64,000 nucleotides of DNA from Lacihabitans sp. CCS-44 (GCF_024343735.1 NZ_RJUE01000006.1:37390-101389); one strand, 5' to 3'; positions 18,487 through 28,231 are shown, numbered from the stretch's first letter. A program made the numbers and translations. The notes: generated from the sequence alone by a model not told the origin.

Positions 18487-20124
18487 ATGATGAAAAGAAA
18501 AATAAATACTTTACTACTAGCACTTGGAGTGTTCTTAGTAAGTTCATGCGAATTGGATTATCTTGAAAACCCCAATGCCGTAACAGAAAGTAGTACAGAT
18601 GCTGACTTTCTATTGAACAACATACAGTTGAGTTTCAGAAATATTTTCAGAGGTGTAAGTGATTCAGGTCAAAGATTGACTAGAATGGTAAACCAAGGTG
18701 CGAACACTTATGAAACTGCCTATACGCCCACTAGCTATGATGGTTTGTGGAGTAACAGTTATGCTGGAATCTTGGCTGACATAAAAGTTTTGAAAAAAAT
18801 TGCAGCAGACAAAGGATTTAAGAGACATGCAGGTATTGCTAAAACATTAGAAGCATTCACTTTGATGACTTTAGTTGACGCATTTGGCAGTGTTCCTTAC
18901 TCTGAAGCCTTGGACGCTAGTAATTTTAACCCAAAAGCAGATGATGGTGCTGCAGTGTATACTGCTGCATTGGAACTATTAAAATCTGCCAAGACTGACT
19001 TTGCTGGAACTGCAACTGGTACACCTAATGATTATTACTATGCTAATAATTATACCAGATGGACCAAATTGGTGAATACTTTGATGTTGAAATACCATTT
19101 GAACAGACGTTTGATTGACAAAGCAGGTTCAACTTCAGCTATTGCTGCTCTTATTACAGAGAACAACATGTTGGGTGTTGGTGATGAATTTACATTCAAA
19201 TATGGTAGCTCTGCAAACGACCCTGATAGCCGTCACCCAGACTTTGCTGGTCAAGCACAAGCCGGTGGTGGAGACTATCAAGCGACGTTTTTTATGTGGC
19301 ATTTGACAGAAGCAAAAGGATTTGACGATCCACGTGCTAAATATTATTTCTACCGTCAAGTAAGTGCTAATACTACTTCACCATCTGAAATGGAATGTAT
19401 CACGCAGTTCAAACCTTCTCACTATCCAGAAGATATGGTTTTCTGTCTTCCTGGAGAAAGAGGATTCTGGGGCAGAGATCATTTGGACAACGACGGTATT
19501 CCACCAGATGGTTTGAAAAGAACACTTTATGGTGTTTATCCAGCTGGCTATAGATTTGATAACAATACCCCTGCTGCGGCTGGTTCTGCTGACATGGCTA
19601 CCAACGGTGCGGGTATCTTACCAATCTTGTTGCCTTCATTTGTAGATTTTATGTTGGCTGAGGCTGCTCTTACATTGGGTACTGCTGGTGACGCAAAAGC
19701 CCTTATGGCTTCTGGTACTACAAAAAGTATCAACTTCGTAAGAACATGGTCTTTAACAACAAACCAAGCTGCTAAAATTACTGCGTTTGAGTCGACTACT
19801 ACATTTGATGCTAATAGAACCAAATATTTGGCTGCTATAGCTGCTCAATATGATGCTGCTACAACAGAGGCTGCCAAAATGAAAATTTTAGGTAGAGAAT
19901 ATTGGATTTCTCTTTATGGAAATGGGGTTGAGGCTTATAATCTATACAGAAGAACTGGTCAACCGAGTGGAATGCAACCAGGCCTTCAACCAGCTGTTGG
20001 TAACTTCCCTAGATCGTTTATTTATCCTTCTGTATATGTAAACACCAACTCAAATGCGAAGCAAAAAGCCGATTTCAAAGTAAAAGTATTCTGGGACAAC
20101 AATGCTGACGGCTTTATTAACTAA
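18487..20124 (+). CDS. SusD/RagB-family substrate-binding lipoprotein
   Basis: 545 residues with a lipoprotein signal (lipobox SSC, Cys21 from the first Met; a second Met follows directly) and the acidic mature start CELDYLENPN, which suits the surface-lipoprotein export signal of Bacteroidota. TPR-like helices follow, with conserved stretches such as KTLEAFTLMTLVDAFGSVPY that mark the SusD-like_2 type. It binds substrate at the cell surface over the SusC channel. The C-terminal region has REYWISLYGNGVEAYNLYRR, common in this subfamily. The 18-bp gap to susC indicates one transcript. Confidence 0.93.
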   Translation: MMKRKINTLLLALGVFLVSSCELDYLENPNAVTESSTDADFLLNNIQLSFRNIFRGVSDSGQRLTRMVNQGANTYETAYTPTSYDGLWSNSYAGILADIKVLKKIAADKGFKRHAGIAKTLEAFTLMTLVDAFGSVPYSEALDASNFNPKADDGAAVYTAALELLKSAKTDFAGTATGTPNDYYYANNYTRWTKLVNTLMLKYHLNRRLIDKAGSTSAIAALITENNMLGVGDEFTFKYGSSANDPDSRHPDFAGQAQAGGGDYQATFFMWHLTEAKGFDDPRAKYYFYRQVSANTTSPSEMECITQFKPSHYPEDMVFCLPGERGFWGRDHLDNDGIPPDGLKRTLYGVYPAGYRFDNNTPAAAGSADMATNGAGILPILLPSFVDFMLAEAALTLGTAGDAKALMASGTTKSINFVRTWSLTTNQAAKITAFESTTTFDANRTKYLAAIAAQYDAATTEAAKMKILGREYWISLYGNGVEAYNLYRRTGQPSGMQPGLQPAVGNFPRSFIYPSVYVNTNSNAKQKADFKVKVFWDNNADGFIN

Positions 20125-20142
20125 TTCTAAATTGAGAATAAA

Positions 20143-21075
20143 ATGAAAAAAATAAAATTAATATACTCTCTGTTGGCAGCTATGTTTGTTGCTACATCGT
20201 GTACAGATTTTGTTGATCCGGCTATACCTTATAATGGTTTTGAGACGGGTACATATCTGAAAACTATCAAAACGCCAGCGGCAATCAACTTCTTTGATTT
20301 AGAAAACTCTCCTTTTAACATTCTTTTGGAATGTCACGCGGTGGATAAAACCAACAATGTTAAGAATGTTGATGTTTATGTTAACCATAGAAGAGGCAAT
20401 ACGGTAACTAAAGAAGTTTTGTTAGGTAATGTTGATGGTTCTACTTTTGCAACTACTGCAGACTCTAAATGGCCGAGAAGTACAGTAAACTTCCCTATGG
20501 CTACCGTCTTATCTAAATTGGGTTTTTCTAAAACCAATTTAAAGGGTGGAGACTTCATAGAGTACCGTTTGGTATTAACTACCTTGGATGGGAAAACATT
20601 CTCAAACAACAACATGAGCCCAACGCTTACTGAAGCATATTATACTTCTCCATTCTTCTACAGGGTGGCTGTTGTTTGTCCTTCTGCGTTAGCTGGAACT
20701 TATGATTATACTACTACAGATATCGCTGGATCAGTTGCTGATGGAGCCAATCCTGCCGCTTGTGGAACAGGTGTATCTGGTAAGGTTACCATAACTGCTA
20801 CCGCAACTGCGGGTGAGTATTCGTTATCAGATGGTACTTTTGGTCAATATGCATGTGCTTGGAATGACAATCCAGCTACTGGTTCTATCAGATTTACTGA
20901 TGCCTGTGGTAAAATTGGAATGAAAGGTACTGACCAATATGGACTAGCTTATAGCTTATCTTATATCAGCCATTCTGGTACTGAATTGAAATTCAAATGG
21001 CAAAATAACTTTGGAGATTCAGGTATAACTACCTTAAAAAGATCTTCAGGTACTTGGCCAGCTGGTTTGAACTAA
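20143..21075 (+). CDS. Lipoprotein of unknown function in the SusCD operon
   Basis: 310 residues with a lipobox (ATSC, Cys20) and mature start CTDFVDPAIPYNG. About two beta-rich domains follow; the second begins near residue 185 (SALAGTYDYTT) and has several Cys and Gly-Thr turns. I do not recognise a named family. Its place directly after SusD (18 bp) is where SusE/F-like or other surface glycan-binding lipoproteins sit, so a substrate-binding role is a reasonable guess only. A strong terminator follows. Confidence 0.7.
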   Translation: MKKIKLIYSLLAAMFVATSCTDFVDPAIPYNGFETGTYLKTIKTPAAINFFDLENSPFNILLECHAVDKTNNVKNVDVYVNHRRGNTVTKEVLLGNVDGSTFATTADSKWPRSTVNFPMATVLSKLGFSKTNLKGGDFIEYRLVLTTLDGKTFSNNNMSPTLTEAYYTSPFFYRVAVVCPSALAGTYDYTTTDIAGSVADGANPAACGTGVSGKVTITATATAGEYSLSDGTFGQYACAWNDNPATGSIRFTDACGKIGMKGTDQYGLAYSLSYISHSGTELKFKWQNNFGDSGITTLKRSSGTWPAGLN

Positions 21076-21093
21076 TATTGTTTTTTTGATATT

Positions 21094-21125
21094 AAAAAAA
21101 GCAAGACTTCGGTCTTGCTTTTTTT
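21094..21125 (+). terminator. Rho-independent terminator with TTCG tetraloop
   Basis: A stem of at least 7 bp (21101-21107 with 21112-21118), extended by A-T pairs on both sides, is closed by a TTCG loop and followed by a T-run. It ends the SusCD operon. Confidence 0.9.
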
Positions 21126-21364
21126 GTTTTACTGTTGCACACCTTTGCAAATTTATGGCTTTATCAAATCATTTGGAGATTGAGCTATTATTACCATTTT
21201 TCAAATCGTTAATTGCAAATGTTTTTCTTGTAGCACAGCGATTTGAAAAATCGCAATACGCAATTACTTTAGGTTTTATCAAATGAATTAAAAAATTACT
21301 TTACGTTTGAGTGAATTGGAAAATCGCTCTATAAGGTTCTCTATGTATTCTGTAATTAAAAGCG

Positions 21365-21372
21365 TAATTTTG
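21365..21372 (+). promoter_or_regulatory. -7 element for the first ABC-F gene
   Basis: TAATTTTG matches TAnnTTTG exactly, 29 bp before the ATG at 21402. No clear -33 TTG at the usual spacing. The gap upstream (21126-21364) also holds a 13-bp inverted repeat (21196-21208 with 21239-21251) of unknown meaning. Confidence 0.5.
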
Positions 21373-21401
21373 CATTTTATAATTACCAGAGAAATTACTT
21401 A

Positions 21402-23303
21402 ATGTTAACGATAAACAATCTTTCTTTTTATTTCGGCGGTAGAGCCATTTTTGAAGACGCCAACTTACAGATAAAACCCAAAGACAAAATAGGTCTCATA
21501 GGTTTAAATGGAAAAGGAAAATCAACACTTCTGAAAATAATAGTAGGAGAATACCAACCCGACGCTGGAAATATTTCTAAATCTGGGGATTGTACCATCG
21601 GTTTCTTAAACCAAGACCTCCTCTCCTATCAAACCGACGACAGTATTTTGAATGTGGCCATGCAAGGCTTTGAACGCCAGCTAGAGCTACATCACCAAAT
21701 AGAAGAAGTGCTGCACCAAATGGAAACCGACTATAAAGATGAGTTGGTAGAGAAATTGGGCGAATTACAACATGAATTTGATATTCTGGATGGATATTCA
21801 ATCGAATCTAAGGCTGAGGAAATTCTCGAAGGTTTAGGATTTAAAACATGGGAACTTCACAAACCACTTAGGCAGTTTTCTGGTGGATGGAGAATGAGGG
21901 TGATGTTGGCAAAACTCCTTTTAGCCAAGCCAGCTATTTTACTACTCGATGAACCCACCAACCACCTTGATTTACCTTCGATTCAATGGGTGGAGAAATA
22001 TATAGCCAACTATGAAAATGCCGTTGTGGTCGTTTCGCACGATAGGCAATTTCTTGATAATGTGTGTACGACCACCGTTGAAGTGGCAAATACAAAACTC
22101 AACTATTACCCGGGCAACTATTCGTTTTTTGTAGAAGAAAAAGCACTCAGAAACGAAATTCAGAAAGGAGCTTATGAGAACCAACAAGCTCAAATCCGCC
22201 AAACTGAAAGGTTTATAGAACGTTTTAAAGCCAAAGCTACAAAAGCTCGTCAGGTACAGTCTAGAGTGAAAGCCTTGAACAGAATGGATGTGATTGACGA
22301 CGTAATAGACGATGCGGCGAAAGTGCACTTCAAGTTCAAATTTGGCACGCAACCAGGTCGAAATGTGATGGAATTAGACAACATTTCGAAGGAATATCCC
22401 AACAATCCGATTCTGAAAAACACAACTGCTACAATAGAACGTGGGGATAAAATAGTTTTGATTGGAGCCAACGGAAAAGGAAAATCGACGTTACTGAGAA
22501 TAATAGCAGGTACAGAGCAAGTAAAAGGTGAAAGAAAACTTGGACATAATGTAAACTTCTCATTTTATGCTCAGCACCAATTGGAATCGCTACATCTAGA
22601 AGAAACATTACTTGAAGAACTAAAATATGCCGATTCTTCAAAATCTGAAACGGAATTGAGATCCGTGTTGGGTTGTTTTCTGTTTGGGGGAGAAGATGTT
22701 TTCAAAAAAATAAAGGTATTATCAGGCGGCGAGAAATCTAGGGTAGCCTTAGCCAAGATATTGATTTCAGAGGCCAACTTCTTGCTACTGGATGAGCCTA
22801 CCAATCACTTGGACATGCAATCTGTGAATATTTTGGTGCAAGCTCTGGATCAGTATGAAGGGACTTTTGTGGTGGTTTCGCACGATAGACACTTTATCAG
22901 CCGAGTTTCTAATAAAGTGTGGTATATAGAAGACCAAGAAATAAAGCAATTCCCAGGCGGGTATGATGAATTTGTAACTTGGATGGAAGACAATGGTAAA
23001 ACTTTAGACGAACCCATAAGAAAAGCCGTTAAAGAACCTGAAGTAAAAGTTAAGAAAGCCACTGAACCAAAACCTGTAAAAAAAGAGAACAAGAAATTAG
23101 AAAAAGAGATTAGTGATTTAGAAGAAAAAATAACCGCTACAGAAGAAAAAATCAGTTTGACCGAAAATCAGCTGGCAGATCCCGAGGTTTTCTCTAATCC
23201 TGAGGCTTTGAAAAAAGCCAATGCAGAATATGCCAATCTAAAAAAAGAACTATCGTCTTTGAACGATACTTGGGAAGAAAAAATGATAGAATTGGAAGCA
23301 TGA
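21402..23303 (+). CDS. ABC-F family ATPase (Uup/ABCF2-like)
   Basis: 633 residues with two ABC domains and no membrane segment. Walker A is GLNGKGKST (about 34-42) and GANGKGKST (about 353-361). The signatures are FSGGWRMR and LSGGEKSR, each followed by LLLDEPTNHLD. A linker rich in Arg/Lys and a charged C-terminal coiled coil (about 550-633) resemble Uup or ABCF2. ABC-F proteins act on the ribosome, in translation or quality control; a drug-protection role is not indicated. The stop overlaps the start of the next gene by 4 bp (ATGA). Confidence 0.9.
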   Translation: MLTINNLSFYFGGRAIFEDANLQIKPKDKIGLIGLNGKGKSTLLKIIVGEYQPDAGNISKSGDCTIGFLNQDLLSYQTDDSILNVAMQGFERQLELHHQIEEVLHQMETDYKDELVEKLGELQHEFDILDGYSIESKAEEILEGLGFKTWELHKPLRQFSGGWRMRVMLAKLLLAKPAILLLDEPTNHLDLPSIQWVEKYIANYENAVVVVSHDRQFLDNVCTTTVEVANTKLNYYPGNYSFFVEEKALRNEIQKGAYENQQAQIRQTERFIERFKAKATKARQVQSRVKALNRMDVIDDVIDDAAKVHFKFKFGTQPGRNVMELDNISKEYPNNPILKNTTATIERGDKIVLIGANGKGKSTLLRIIAGTEQVKGERKLGHNVNFSFYAQHQLESLHLEETLLEELKYADSSKSETELRSVLGCFLFGGEDVFKKIKVLSGGEKSRVALAKILISEANFLLLDEPTNHLDMQSVNILVQALDQYEGTFVVVSHDRHFISRVSNKVWYIEDQEIKQFPGGYDEFVTWMEDNGKTLDEPIRKAVKEPEVKVKKATEPKPVKKENKKLEKEISDLEEKITATEEKISLTENQLADPEVFSNPEALKKANAEYANLKKELSSLNDTWEEKMIELEA

Positions 23304-24589
23304 AAAAAAAGATAGTTTATATTTTCATTTCTATAATTTTGACAGTTGGAGTAGGAAATATATTCGCCTCTAAAACCTCAATTATAGCTCAGTATGGCAA
23401 CAAAAATGACTATATAAAAACCATTTTACTTTACGGCTACAGTCCCAATGACAACTTTAACGAGCGATACAACAATGCTGCTGTGATAAATAGAAGTATT
23501 GCCAATTCAAATCTGATCCTTGAATTTGATGACTTAAGAGCGAAATATGCCTCGTTTAGTGCTAGAATAATTCATTGTGACTACAACTGGGAAAAGTCAA
23601 ATTTGGCCGAAATGGAATATCTCGAAGGCTTCAATGAGTTTTTTATCAACAATTATGATGTTTCTCAAAATACCAAAACACCCTATTATCATTATAGTTT
23701 TAAACTTCCAAAAACAAAAATAAGCGGGAATTTTATTCTGCAAGTATTTGAGAATCAGACCGGAGGAACACCGTCTTTTGAAAGAAAATTTAGAGTTTTT
23801 GACCAAATGATAGGCATAGATGGCGAAATTATACCCGCTCAAGATCCTCAATATTGGAAAACTCACCAGCAACTCAACATGAAATTAGACCTTGGAAATT
23901 ATAACATTTCGTTCCCCCAAAAAGAACTAAAGATAGTCATCAGACAAAACCAACGAGAAGACAAACTGACCACAATAAAAAATAATGACCTCGTAAACTC
24001 GGGTAGAAATTCGTTTTCCCTAAAATACTTTGACAGTGATAATCTTTTTAAGGCAGGTAATGAATTTAGATTTGTGGATTTGTCAAGTTCATTTAAGAAA
24101 GGCCAAAATATCCAAGAAATAAAACTAGGAACACCTGATGAGATATCAGTGGTAACTCAGAACAAAAGATCAAACAAAGGATATTTGAATGCCTATGACA
24201 ACGATGGCGGGTACCTAATAACGAACCTAGAAAACGGCGAAATTGATCTTAATTCCGACTATTTAGATGTACTGTTTACACTGAATACTCCCTATGAAGA
24301 ATCTGGCAATAAACCAATGATAGCTGGTAAGTTGGTAGATTGGGAAAATACCGAATTGGATTTTAATCCTAACACTCAACTTTATGAGAAAACACTTACA
24401 CTCAAACAAGGTGTTTATGATTTTGGATTTACGCTGAAAAATGTGGTCACTAAAAAAGTAGACGAAGATATATATGAAGGAAATTTCTCAGATACAAACA
24501 ACACCTATGAGGTTTTTATTTACCACAAACCTCCCGGCAAACGTTCAGAGTTGTTAGTTGCCTATCAGATGCTTAGAAACAGACAATAA
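23300..24589 (+). CDS. DUF5103 protein, type IX secretion system plug-like
   Basis: The ATG at 23300 is used because it overlaps the ABC-F stop as ATGA and begins a good signal peptide (MKKKIVYIFISIILTVGVG). A Met 10 codons earlier is less likely. The 429-residue length and the landmarks LYGYSPND, the HCDYNWEKS region, NYDVSQNTKTPYYHY and the C-terminal YEVFIYHKPPG fit DUF5103, the T9SS plug family in which the protein closes the SprA/Sov channel when no substrate is present. Here it is in the same transcript as an ABC-F gene. Confidence 0.82.
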   Translation: MKKKIVYIFISIILTVGVGNIFASKTSIIAQYGNKNDYIKTILLYGYSPNDNFNERYNNAAVINRSIANSNLILEFDDLRAKYASFSARIIHCDYNWEKSNLAEMEYLEGFNEFFINNYDVSQNTKTPYYHYSFKLPKTKISGNFILQVFENQTGGTPSFERKFRVFDQMIGIDGEIIPAQDPQYWKTHQQLNMKLDLGNYNISFPQKELKIVIRQNQREDKLTTIKNNDLVNSGRNSFSLKYFDSDNLFKAGNEFRFVDLSSSFKKGQNIQEIKLGTPDEISVVTQNKRSNKGYLNAYDNDGGYLITNLENGEIDLNSDYLDVLFTLNTPYEESGNKPMIAGKLVDWENTELDFNPNTQLYEKTLTLKQGVYDFGFTLKNVVTKKVDEDIYEGNFSDTNNTYEVFIYHKPPGKRSELLVAYQMLRNRQ

Positions 24590-24620
24590 AAAATGGCCAA
24601 ATCTTAGATTCAGCCATTTT
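24590..24620. terminator. Bidirectional terminator between convergent genes
   Basis: An 8-bp stem (24590-24597 with 24613-24620), A-rich on the left and T-rich on the right, between the DUF5103 and peroxiredoxin stops. Confidence 0.65.
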
Positions 24621-24643
24621 CTTGATTTATTCTTAATCAAAAA

Positions 24644-25279
24644 TTACTTGTTAGGCTGAGGCGTATAACGCAAGTAAGGTTTTACCTCCCTCACTCCTTT
24701 CGGAAACTTCTCTATAGCATCAGCCGTAGAAATAGAAGGCACTACAATGGCATCGTCGCCGTCTTTCCAATCTGCTGGTGTAGCAACAGAATATCGAGCT
24801 GTAAGTTGCAACGAATCTATCACTCTCAACAACTCTTGGAAGTTCCTTCCCGTAGATGCCGGATAAGTGAGCATAAGTTTAATTTTTTTATCTGGTCCAA
24901 TGATAAATACGGAACGCACTGTAGCTTTTTCCGAGGCATTGGGATGAATCATGTCATACATTTCTGCAACAGTTTTATCAGGATCAGCTATAATTGGAAA
25001 GTTCATTTTAACCCCGTTAACTTCTTCGATATCAGGCACCCACTTATTGTGAGACTCTAAACTATCAACCGAAATGGCTATTACCTTAACTCCTTTTTCC
25101 TCAAAATCACCCTTCAGTAAGGCCGTCTTACCCAATTCAGTAGTACAAACTGGTGTAAAGTCAGCCGGATGTGAAAATAACATACCCCAAGAATCTCCCA
25201 ACCATTCATGAAAATTGATGTGCCCTTGGGTAGTTTCTGCAGAAAAATCTGGTGCGATATCGCCTAGTCTTAGTGACAT
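24644..25279 (-). CDS. Peroxiredoxin, Prx6 (1-Cys) type
   Basis: 211 residues with the peroxidatic site HPADFTPVCTTE (Cys45) and the long C-terminal domain of the Prx6 family (PADWKDGDDAIVVPSIS). This domain separates it from shorter AhpC or BCP enzymes. It reduces peroxides in the cytoplasm, using thiols as electron donor. No second resolving Cys is visible, in line with the 1-Cys mechanism. It is a single gene with its own upstream region, where the -7 match is one base off. Confidence 0.92.
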   Translation of the reverse strand: MSLRLGDIAPDFSAETTQGHINFHEWLGDSWGMLFSHPADFTPVCTTELGKTALLKGDFEEKGVKVIAISVDSLESHNKWVPDIEEVNGVKMNFPIIADPDKTVAEMYDMIHPNASEKATVRSVFIIGPDKKIKLMLTYPASTGRNFQELLRVIDSLQLTARYSVATPADWKDGDDAIVVPSISTADAIEKFPKGVREVKPYLRYTPQPNK

Positions 25280-25380
25280 ATTTTTAATAATTTAATTGTT
25301 TTTGTATCCTTCTTTACAACAAAATAAATTGCTTTAAAATTGCATATTTATTTATTTTCCAAATTAAAGTAAAAAGCGTT

Positions 25381-25410
25381 TTTGATTAATGCCAAACTCG
25401 ATTATTTTTG
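25381..25410 (+). promoter_or_regulatory. Promoter of the ABC exporter operon
   Basis: TTTG (25381-25384), an 18-nt spacer and TATTTTTG (25403-25410) match the Bacteroidota promoter form exactly, 19 bp before the ATG at 25429. Confidence 0.7.
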
Positions 25411-25428
25411 AATAAATAATAAAGATTA

Positions 25429-26055
25429 ATGCTTCAAACAAATTCTTTGAAATTTTCCTATCAAAACAGCCAAGTGTTTAGTTTCCCCGATATCTGTTGC
25501 AGTAGTAAGGAAACATTACTAATTCTTGGCAATTCAGGAACGGGTAAAACTACCCTTCTAAATTTGCTCTCCCTGCTACTGAACCCCGCCGAAGGCAATG
25601 TAAATATCAACAATATCAATACTTCAACACTCAATGAAAAAACAAGAACAGACTTTAGAGCCAAAAACGTTGGAATAGTTTTCCAAAAACCATACTTCGT
25701 AAATGCATTAAACGTTTCTGAAAATCTTGTTTTGGCTAATTATTTAGGTAATTACCCAATTGATAAACAGAAGGCTGCCGAATTAGCACAAAATCTGGGA
25801 TTCCATCATCTATTGTCAAAAAAAGTACAAGAACTTAGTGGTGGTGAACAACAGAGAGTTTGCATAGCTAGGGCATTGATGAATAGTCCAAAAGTAATAT
25901 TTGCTGATGAACCTACCTCAGCTCTTGACGATGAAAACTGTGAGAAAGTAGCCGACTTACTCGAAAAACAATCACAAATAATTGGAGCGGCGTTAATAAT
26001 TGTCACTCACGACTACAGACTAAAAACAAGATTTTCCAACCAAATAACACTTTAA
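25429..26055 (+). CDS. ABC transporter ATP-binding protein, LolD/MacB type
   Basis: 208 residues with Walker A GNSGTGKTT (34-42), Q-loop VFQKPYF, signature LSGGEQQR (137-144) and Walker B VIFADEPTSALDD. The short length and motif spacing match the LolD/MacB ATPase group, which drives mechanotransmission or lipoprotein release rather than classic import. It starts a four-gene operon and is followed after 1 bp by its permease. Confidence 0.9.
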   Translation: MLQTNSLKFSYQNSQVFSFPDICCSSKETLLILGNSGTGKTTLLNLLSLLLNPAEGNVNINNINTSTLNEKTRTDFRAKNVGIVFQKPYFVNALNVSENLVLANYLGNYPIDKQKAAELAQNLGFHHLLSKKVQELSGGEQQRVCIARALMNSPKVIFADEPTSALDDENCEKVADLLEKQSQIIGAALIIVTHDYRLKTRFSNQITL

Positions 26056-26056
26056 A

Positions 26057-27253
26057 ATGCTTCTAAAAATAGTCTGGAAAAACATTTGGGCAAAAAAACT
26101 AAATAGCTTCCTGTGCATATTGTTGATGATGTTTGGTATCAGCATAATTTCTCTTTTAATCAACATCGGGAACCAACTTCAAGATAAATTCTCCAAGAAT
26201 ATATCAGGCATAGATATGGTGGTAGGTGCTAAGGGTAGCCCATTACAGCTGATTCTCTCTGGTGTATATCAGATTGACGCCCCTACTGGCAATATTCCTA
26301 TGTCAGAGCTTCAATCACTTCAGATGAATCCACTGGTAAAACAGGTATTTCCACTATCTATGGGAGACAACTATCAAGGATTTAGAATTGTTGGTACTAT
26401 TCATCCATATCTTAAACATTTTGAGGCCGATTATGCCGAAGGTGTTGGTTTCAAAACCAATATGGAAGTTGTAATAGGGTCAACGGTAGCAAAAAAGCTC
26501 AAATTAAAACTCAATGATTCTTTCGCTTCGTCACATGGATTAGAAAAAGAGGGAGAAGCACATGGAGATAAAAAATACAAAGTGGTGGGTATTTTGAAGT
26601 CCAATAATTCGGTGATTGACAATTTAATACTTTGTAATCTGAATAGCATTTGGGAGATTCATGAACACGAAGATGTGGAAATGCATGAAGGTGAAGCACA
26701 TGAAGAGAAACAAAATATCACCTGTGCATTGGTTAAGTTTAGGTCGCCGATGGGTCTGATGACCATACCTAGGTTAATCAATCAAAATACGCAAATGCAG
26801 GCGGCATTACCAGCTATTGAAATCAACAGGCTATTTGAACTTATGGGGATAGGTATTGATGCTTTCAAGGCACTTGCAATAGCCATTATGCTCATCAGTG
26901 GCATAAGTGTATTTGTAACCCTTTATAACGCACTAAAAGAACGCAAATATGAAATGGCTTTGATGCTATCGATGGGAGGCAAAAGACTGGTACTATTCTT
27001 CATGCTTATGCTGGAAGGTTTAATATTGAGTATTTCTGGCTTTGTATTGGGTATAATTCTGAGCAGAATAGGGCTATTCCTAGCCTCCAGACTGCTTGAC
27101 CAAAACTTCAACTTTAATCTTCATCTAACTATGCTTCAAAAAGAAGAAATATATTTGTTGATTGCAGCGTTATTAGTTGGTATTTTTGCAGCATTGATAC
27201 CGTCTTTAGGCATATATAAAATAAATATTTCAAAAACATTGGCAAACGATTAA
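26057..27253 (+). CDS. ABC transporter permease, MacB/FtsX type, with His/Glu-rich loops
   Basis: 398 residues. One N-terminal membrane segment (about 15-37) is followed by a large periplasmic MacB-like domain and then three membrane segments near residues 270-390, the FtsX topology. Two stretches of the periplasmic domain are rich in His and Glu: SHGLEKEGEAHGDK near 158-172 and EIHEHEDVEMHEGEAHEE near 199-216. Such loops suggest binding of a divalent metal such as zinc. A DUF3299-like partner follows 1 bp later. Transport substrate is unknown. Confidence 0.85.
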   Translation: MLLKIVWKNIWAKKLNSFLCILLMMFGISIISLLINIGNQLQDKFSKNISGIDMVVGAKGSPLQLILSGVYQIDAPTGNIPMSELQSLQMNPLVKQVFPLSMGDNYQGFRIVGTIHPYLKHFEADYAEGVGFKTNMEVVIGSTVAKKLKLKLNDSFASSHGLEKEGEAHGDKKYKVVGILKSNNSVIDNLILCNLNSIWEIHEHEDVEMHEGEAHEEKQNITCALVKFRSPMGLMTIPRLINQNTQMQAALPAIEINRLFELMGIGIDAFKALAIAIMLISGISVFVTLYNALKERKYEMALMLSMGGKRLVLFFMLMLEGLILSISGFVLGIILSRIGLFLASRLLDQNFNFNLHLTMLQKEEIYLLIAALLVGIFAALIPSLGIYKINISKTLAND

Positions 27254-27254
27254 A

Positions 27255-27698
27255 ATGAAAAAAAATCTTACATTCATATTTTTGCTTCTCGCTATTCCTG
27301 TTTTGGTAATGGCTTTAGCTCCCATAAAAATTACTTGGGAGAATCTTAGAGATGTTACTTTTAAAAAAAAATGGAATGCTTCTGAAAATATGTTCGTCTT
27401 AGAGCCGCAGTTTGGTGCAAAAGTAAACGCCTTAAAGGGCAAAGAAGTAGCTCTTACTGGCTATATGATACCGGTAGATGTAGATGCCAATTATTATGTA
27501 CTTTCGGCCAATCCCTTTGCCTCATGTTTTTTTTGCGGACAAGCTGGGCCAGAGTCGGTGGTTTCTGTAAAGTTTAAGAAAGTCACGAAAAGATTCGACA
27601 CTGATGACAGACTCACCATAAAAGGTATATTTACGCTCAACACAGACGATATAAACGAACTAAATTACATTATAGATAAAGCAGAAGTAGAACTATGA
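27255..27698 (+). CDS. Small exported DUF3299-like protein
   Basis: 147 residues with an N-terminal signal or anchor (1-21). A compact beta-rich domain follows with LKGKEVALTGYMIPVD and the FASCFFCGQAGPESVV motif (CxxC near residues 91-94), which I recall from DUF3299-type proteins found beside ABC exporters. The paired Cys could bind metal or heme or be redox active. It lies in the ABC operon and overlaps the next gene by 4 bp (ATGA). Family name from memory, moderately sure. Confidence 0.6.
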   Translation: MKKNLTFIFLLLAIPVLVMALAPIKITWENLRDVTFKKKWNASENMFVLEPQFGAKVNALKGKEVALTGYMIPVDVDANYYVLSANPFASCFFCGQAGPESVVSVKFKKVTKRFDTDDRLTIKGIFTLNTDDINELNYIIDKAEVEL

Positions 27699-28231
27699 AA
27701 AACAAATTAGCATTAACCTTAATCATTACTTTAGTTAGTTTTGGAAGTGTACTCGCTCAATATGAAAACAATTGGGCTGTAGGACTGAAAGTTGGCGAAC
27801 CTCTAGGGCTGAATATCAGAAAGTATTTTTCTTATGGTGATAGAGTTTTTGATGTGAATATTGGTAGTTATGGTTTTTTGTATGGAAGAGAAAGGAATTA
27901 TGGAAAAGACCAAATATATAATGAAGCAGGAGTAATGGTTCAAGGTATTTACCAATTTCATAGAAGTCTTGGAAAAAATGATAAACTGCATGCTTATTAT
28001 GGATTTGGGGGACAGATAAACTCTAGAAATAGAGCTCCAAAACTAGGAGAGAGAGATGCCTTTAGAGTAATTTCTTTGGGACCAGCAATAAACTCAGGAC
28101 TGGAATTTAGTATCCCAGAAAACGATATGGCGGTTTTTATAGATGCTGGAGGTTATCTAGAAATTGCTCCTAAGCCATTCTTTATGGCCCCCAACATTAA
28201 CTTGGGCCTGAGAATCAACATTGTTAAATAA
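27695..28231 (+). CDS. Small outer-membrane barrel-like protein
   Basis: 178 residues with a signal peptide ending VLAQ. Alternating beta strands, many Gly and aromatic residues and a final strand NINLGLRINIVK suggest a small 8-stranded barrel. The start YENNWAVGLKVGEPLGLNIRKYF is typical of uncharacterised Bacteroidota barrel proteins. It is the last gene of the ABC operon, so it may be the outer-membrane part of the same process. No named family recognised. Confidence 0.65.
   Translation: MKNKLALTLIITLVSFGSVLAQYENNWAVGLKVGEPLGLNIRKYFSYGDRVFDVNIGSYGFLYGRERNYGKDQIYNEAGVMVQGIYQFHRSLGKNDKLHAYYGFGGQINSRNRAPKLGERDAFRVISLGPAINSGLEFSIPENDMAVFIDAGGYLEIAPKPFFMAPNINLGLRINIVK

Noticed and set aside
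21086..21286. 66-codon frame after the SusCD terminator
   Set aside because: It begins inside the terminator hairpin, has unusual composition and has no homology I recognise.
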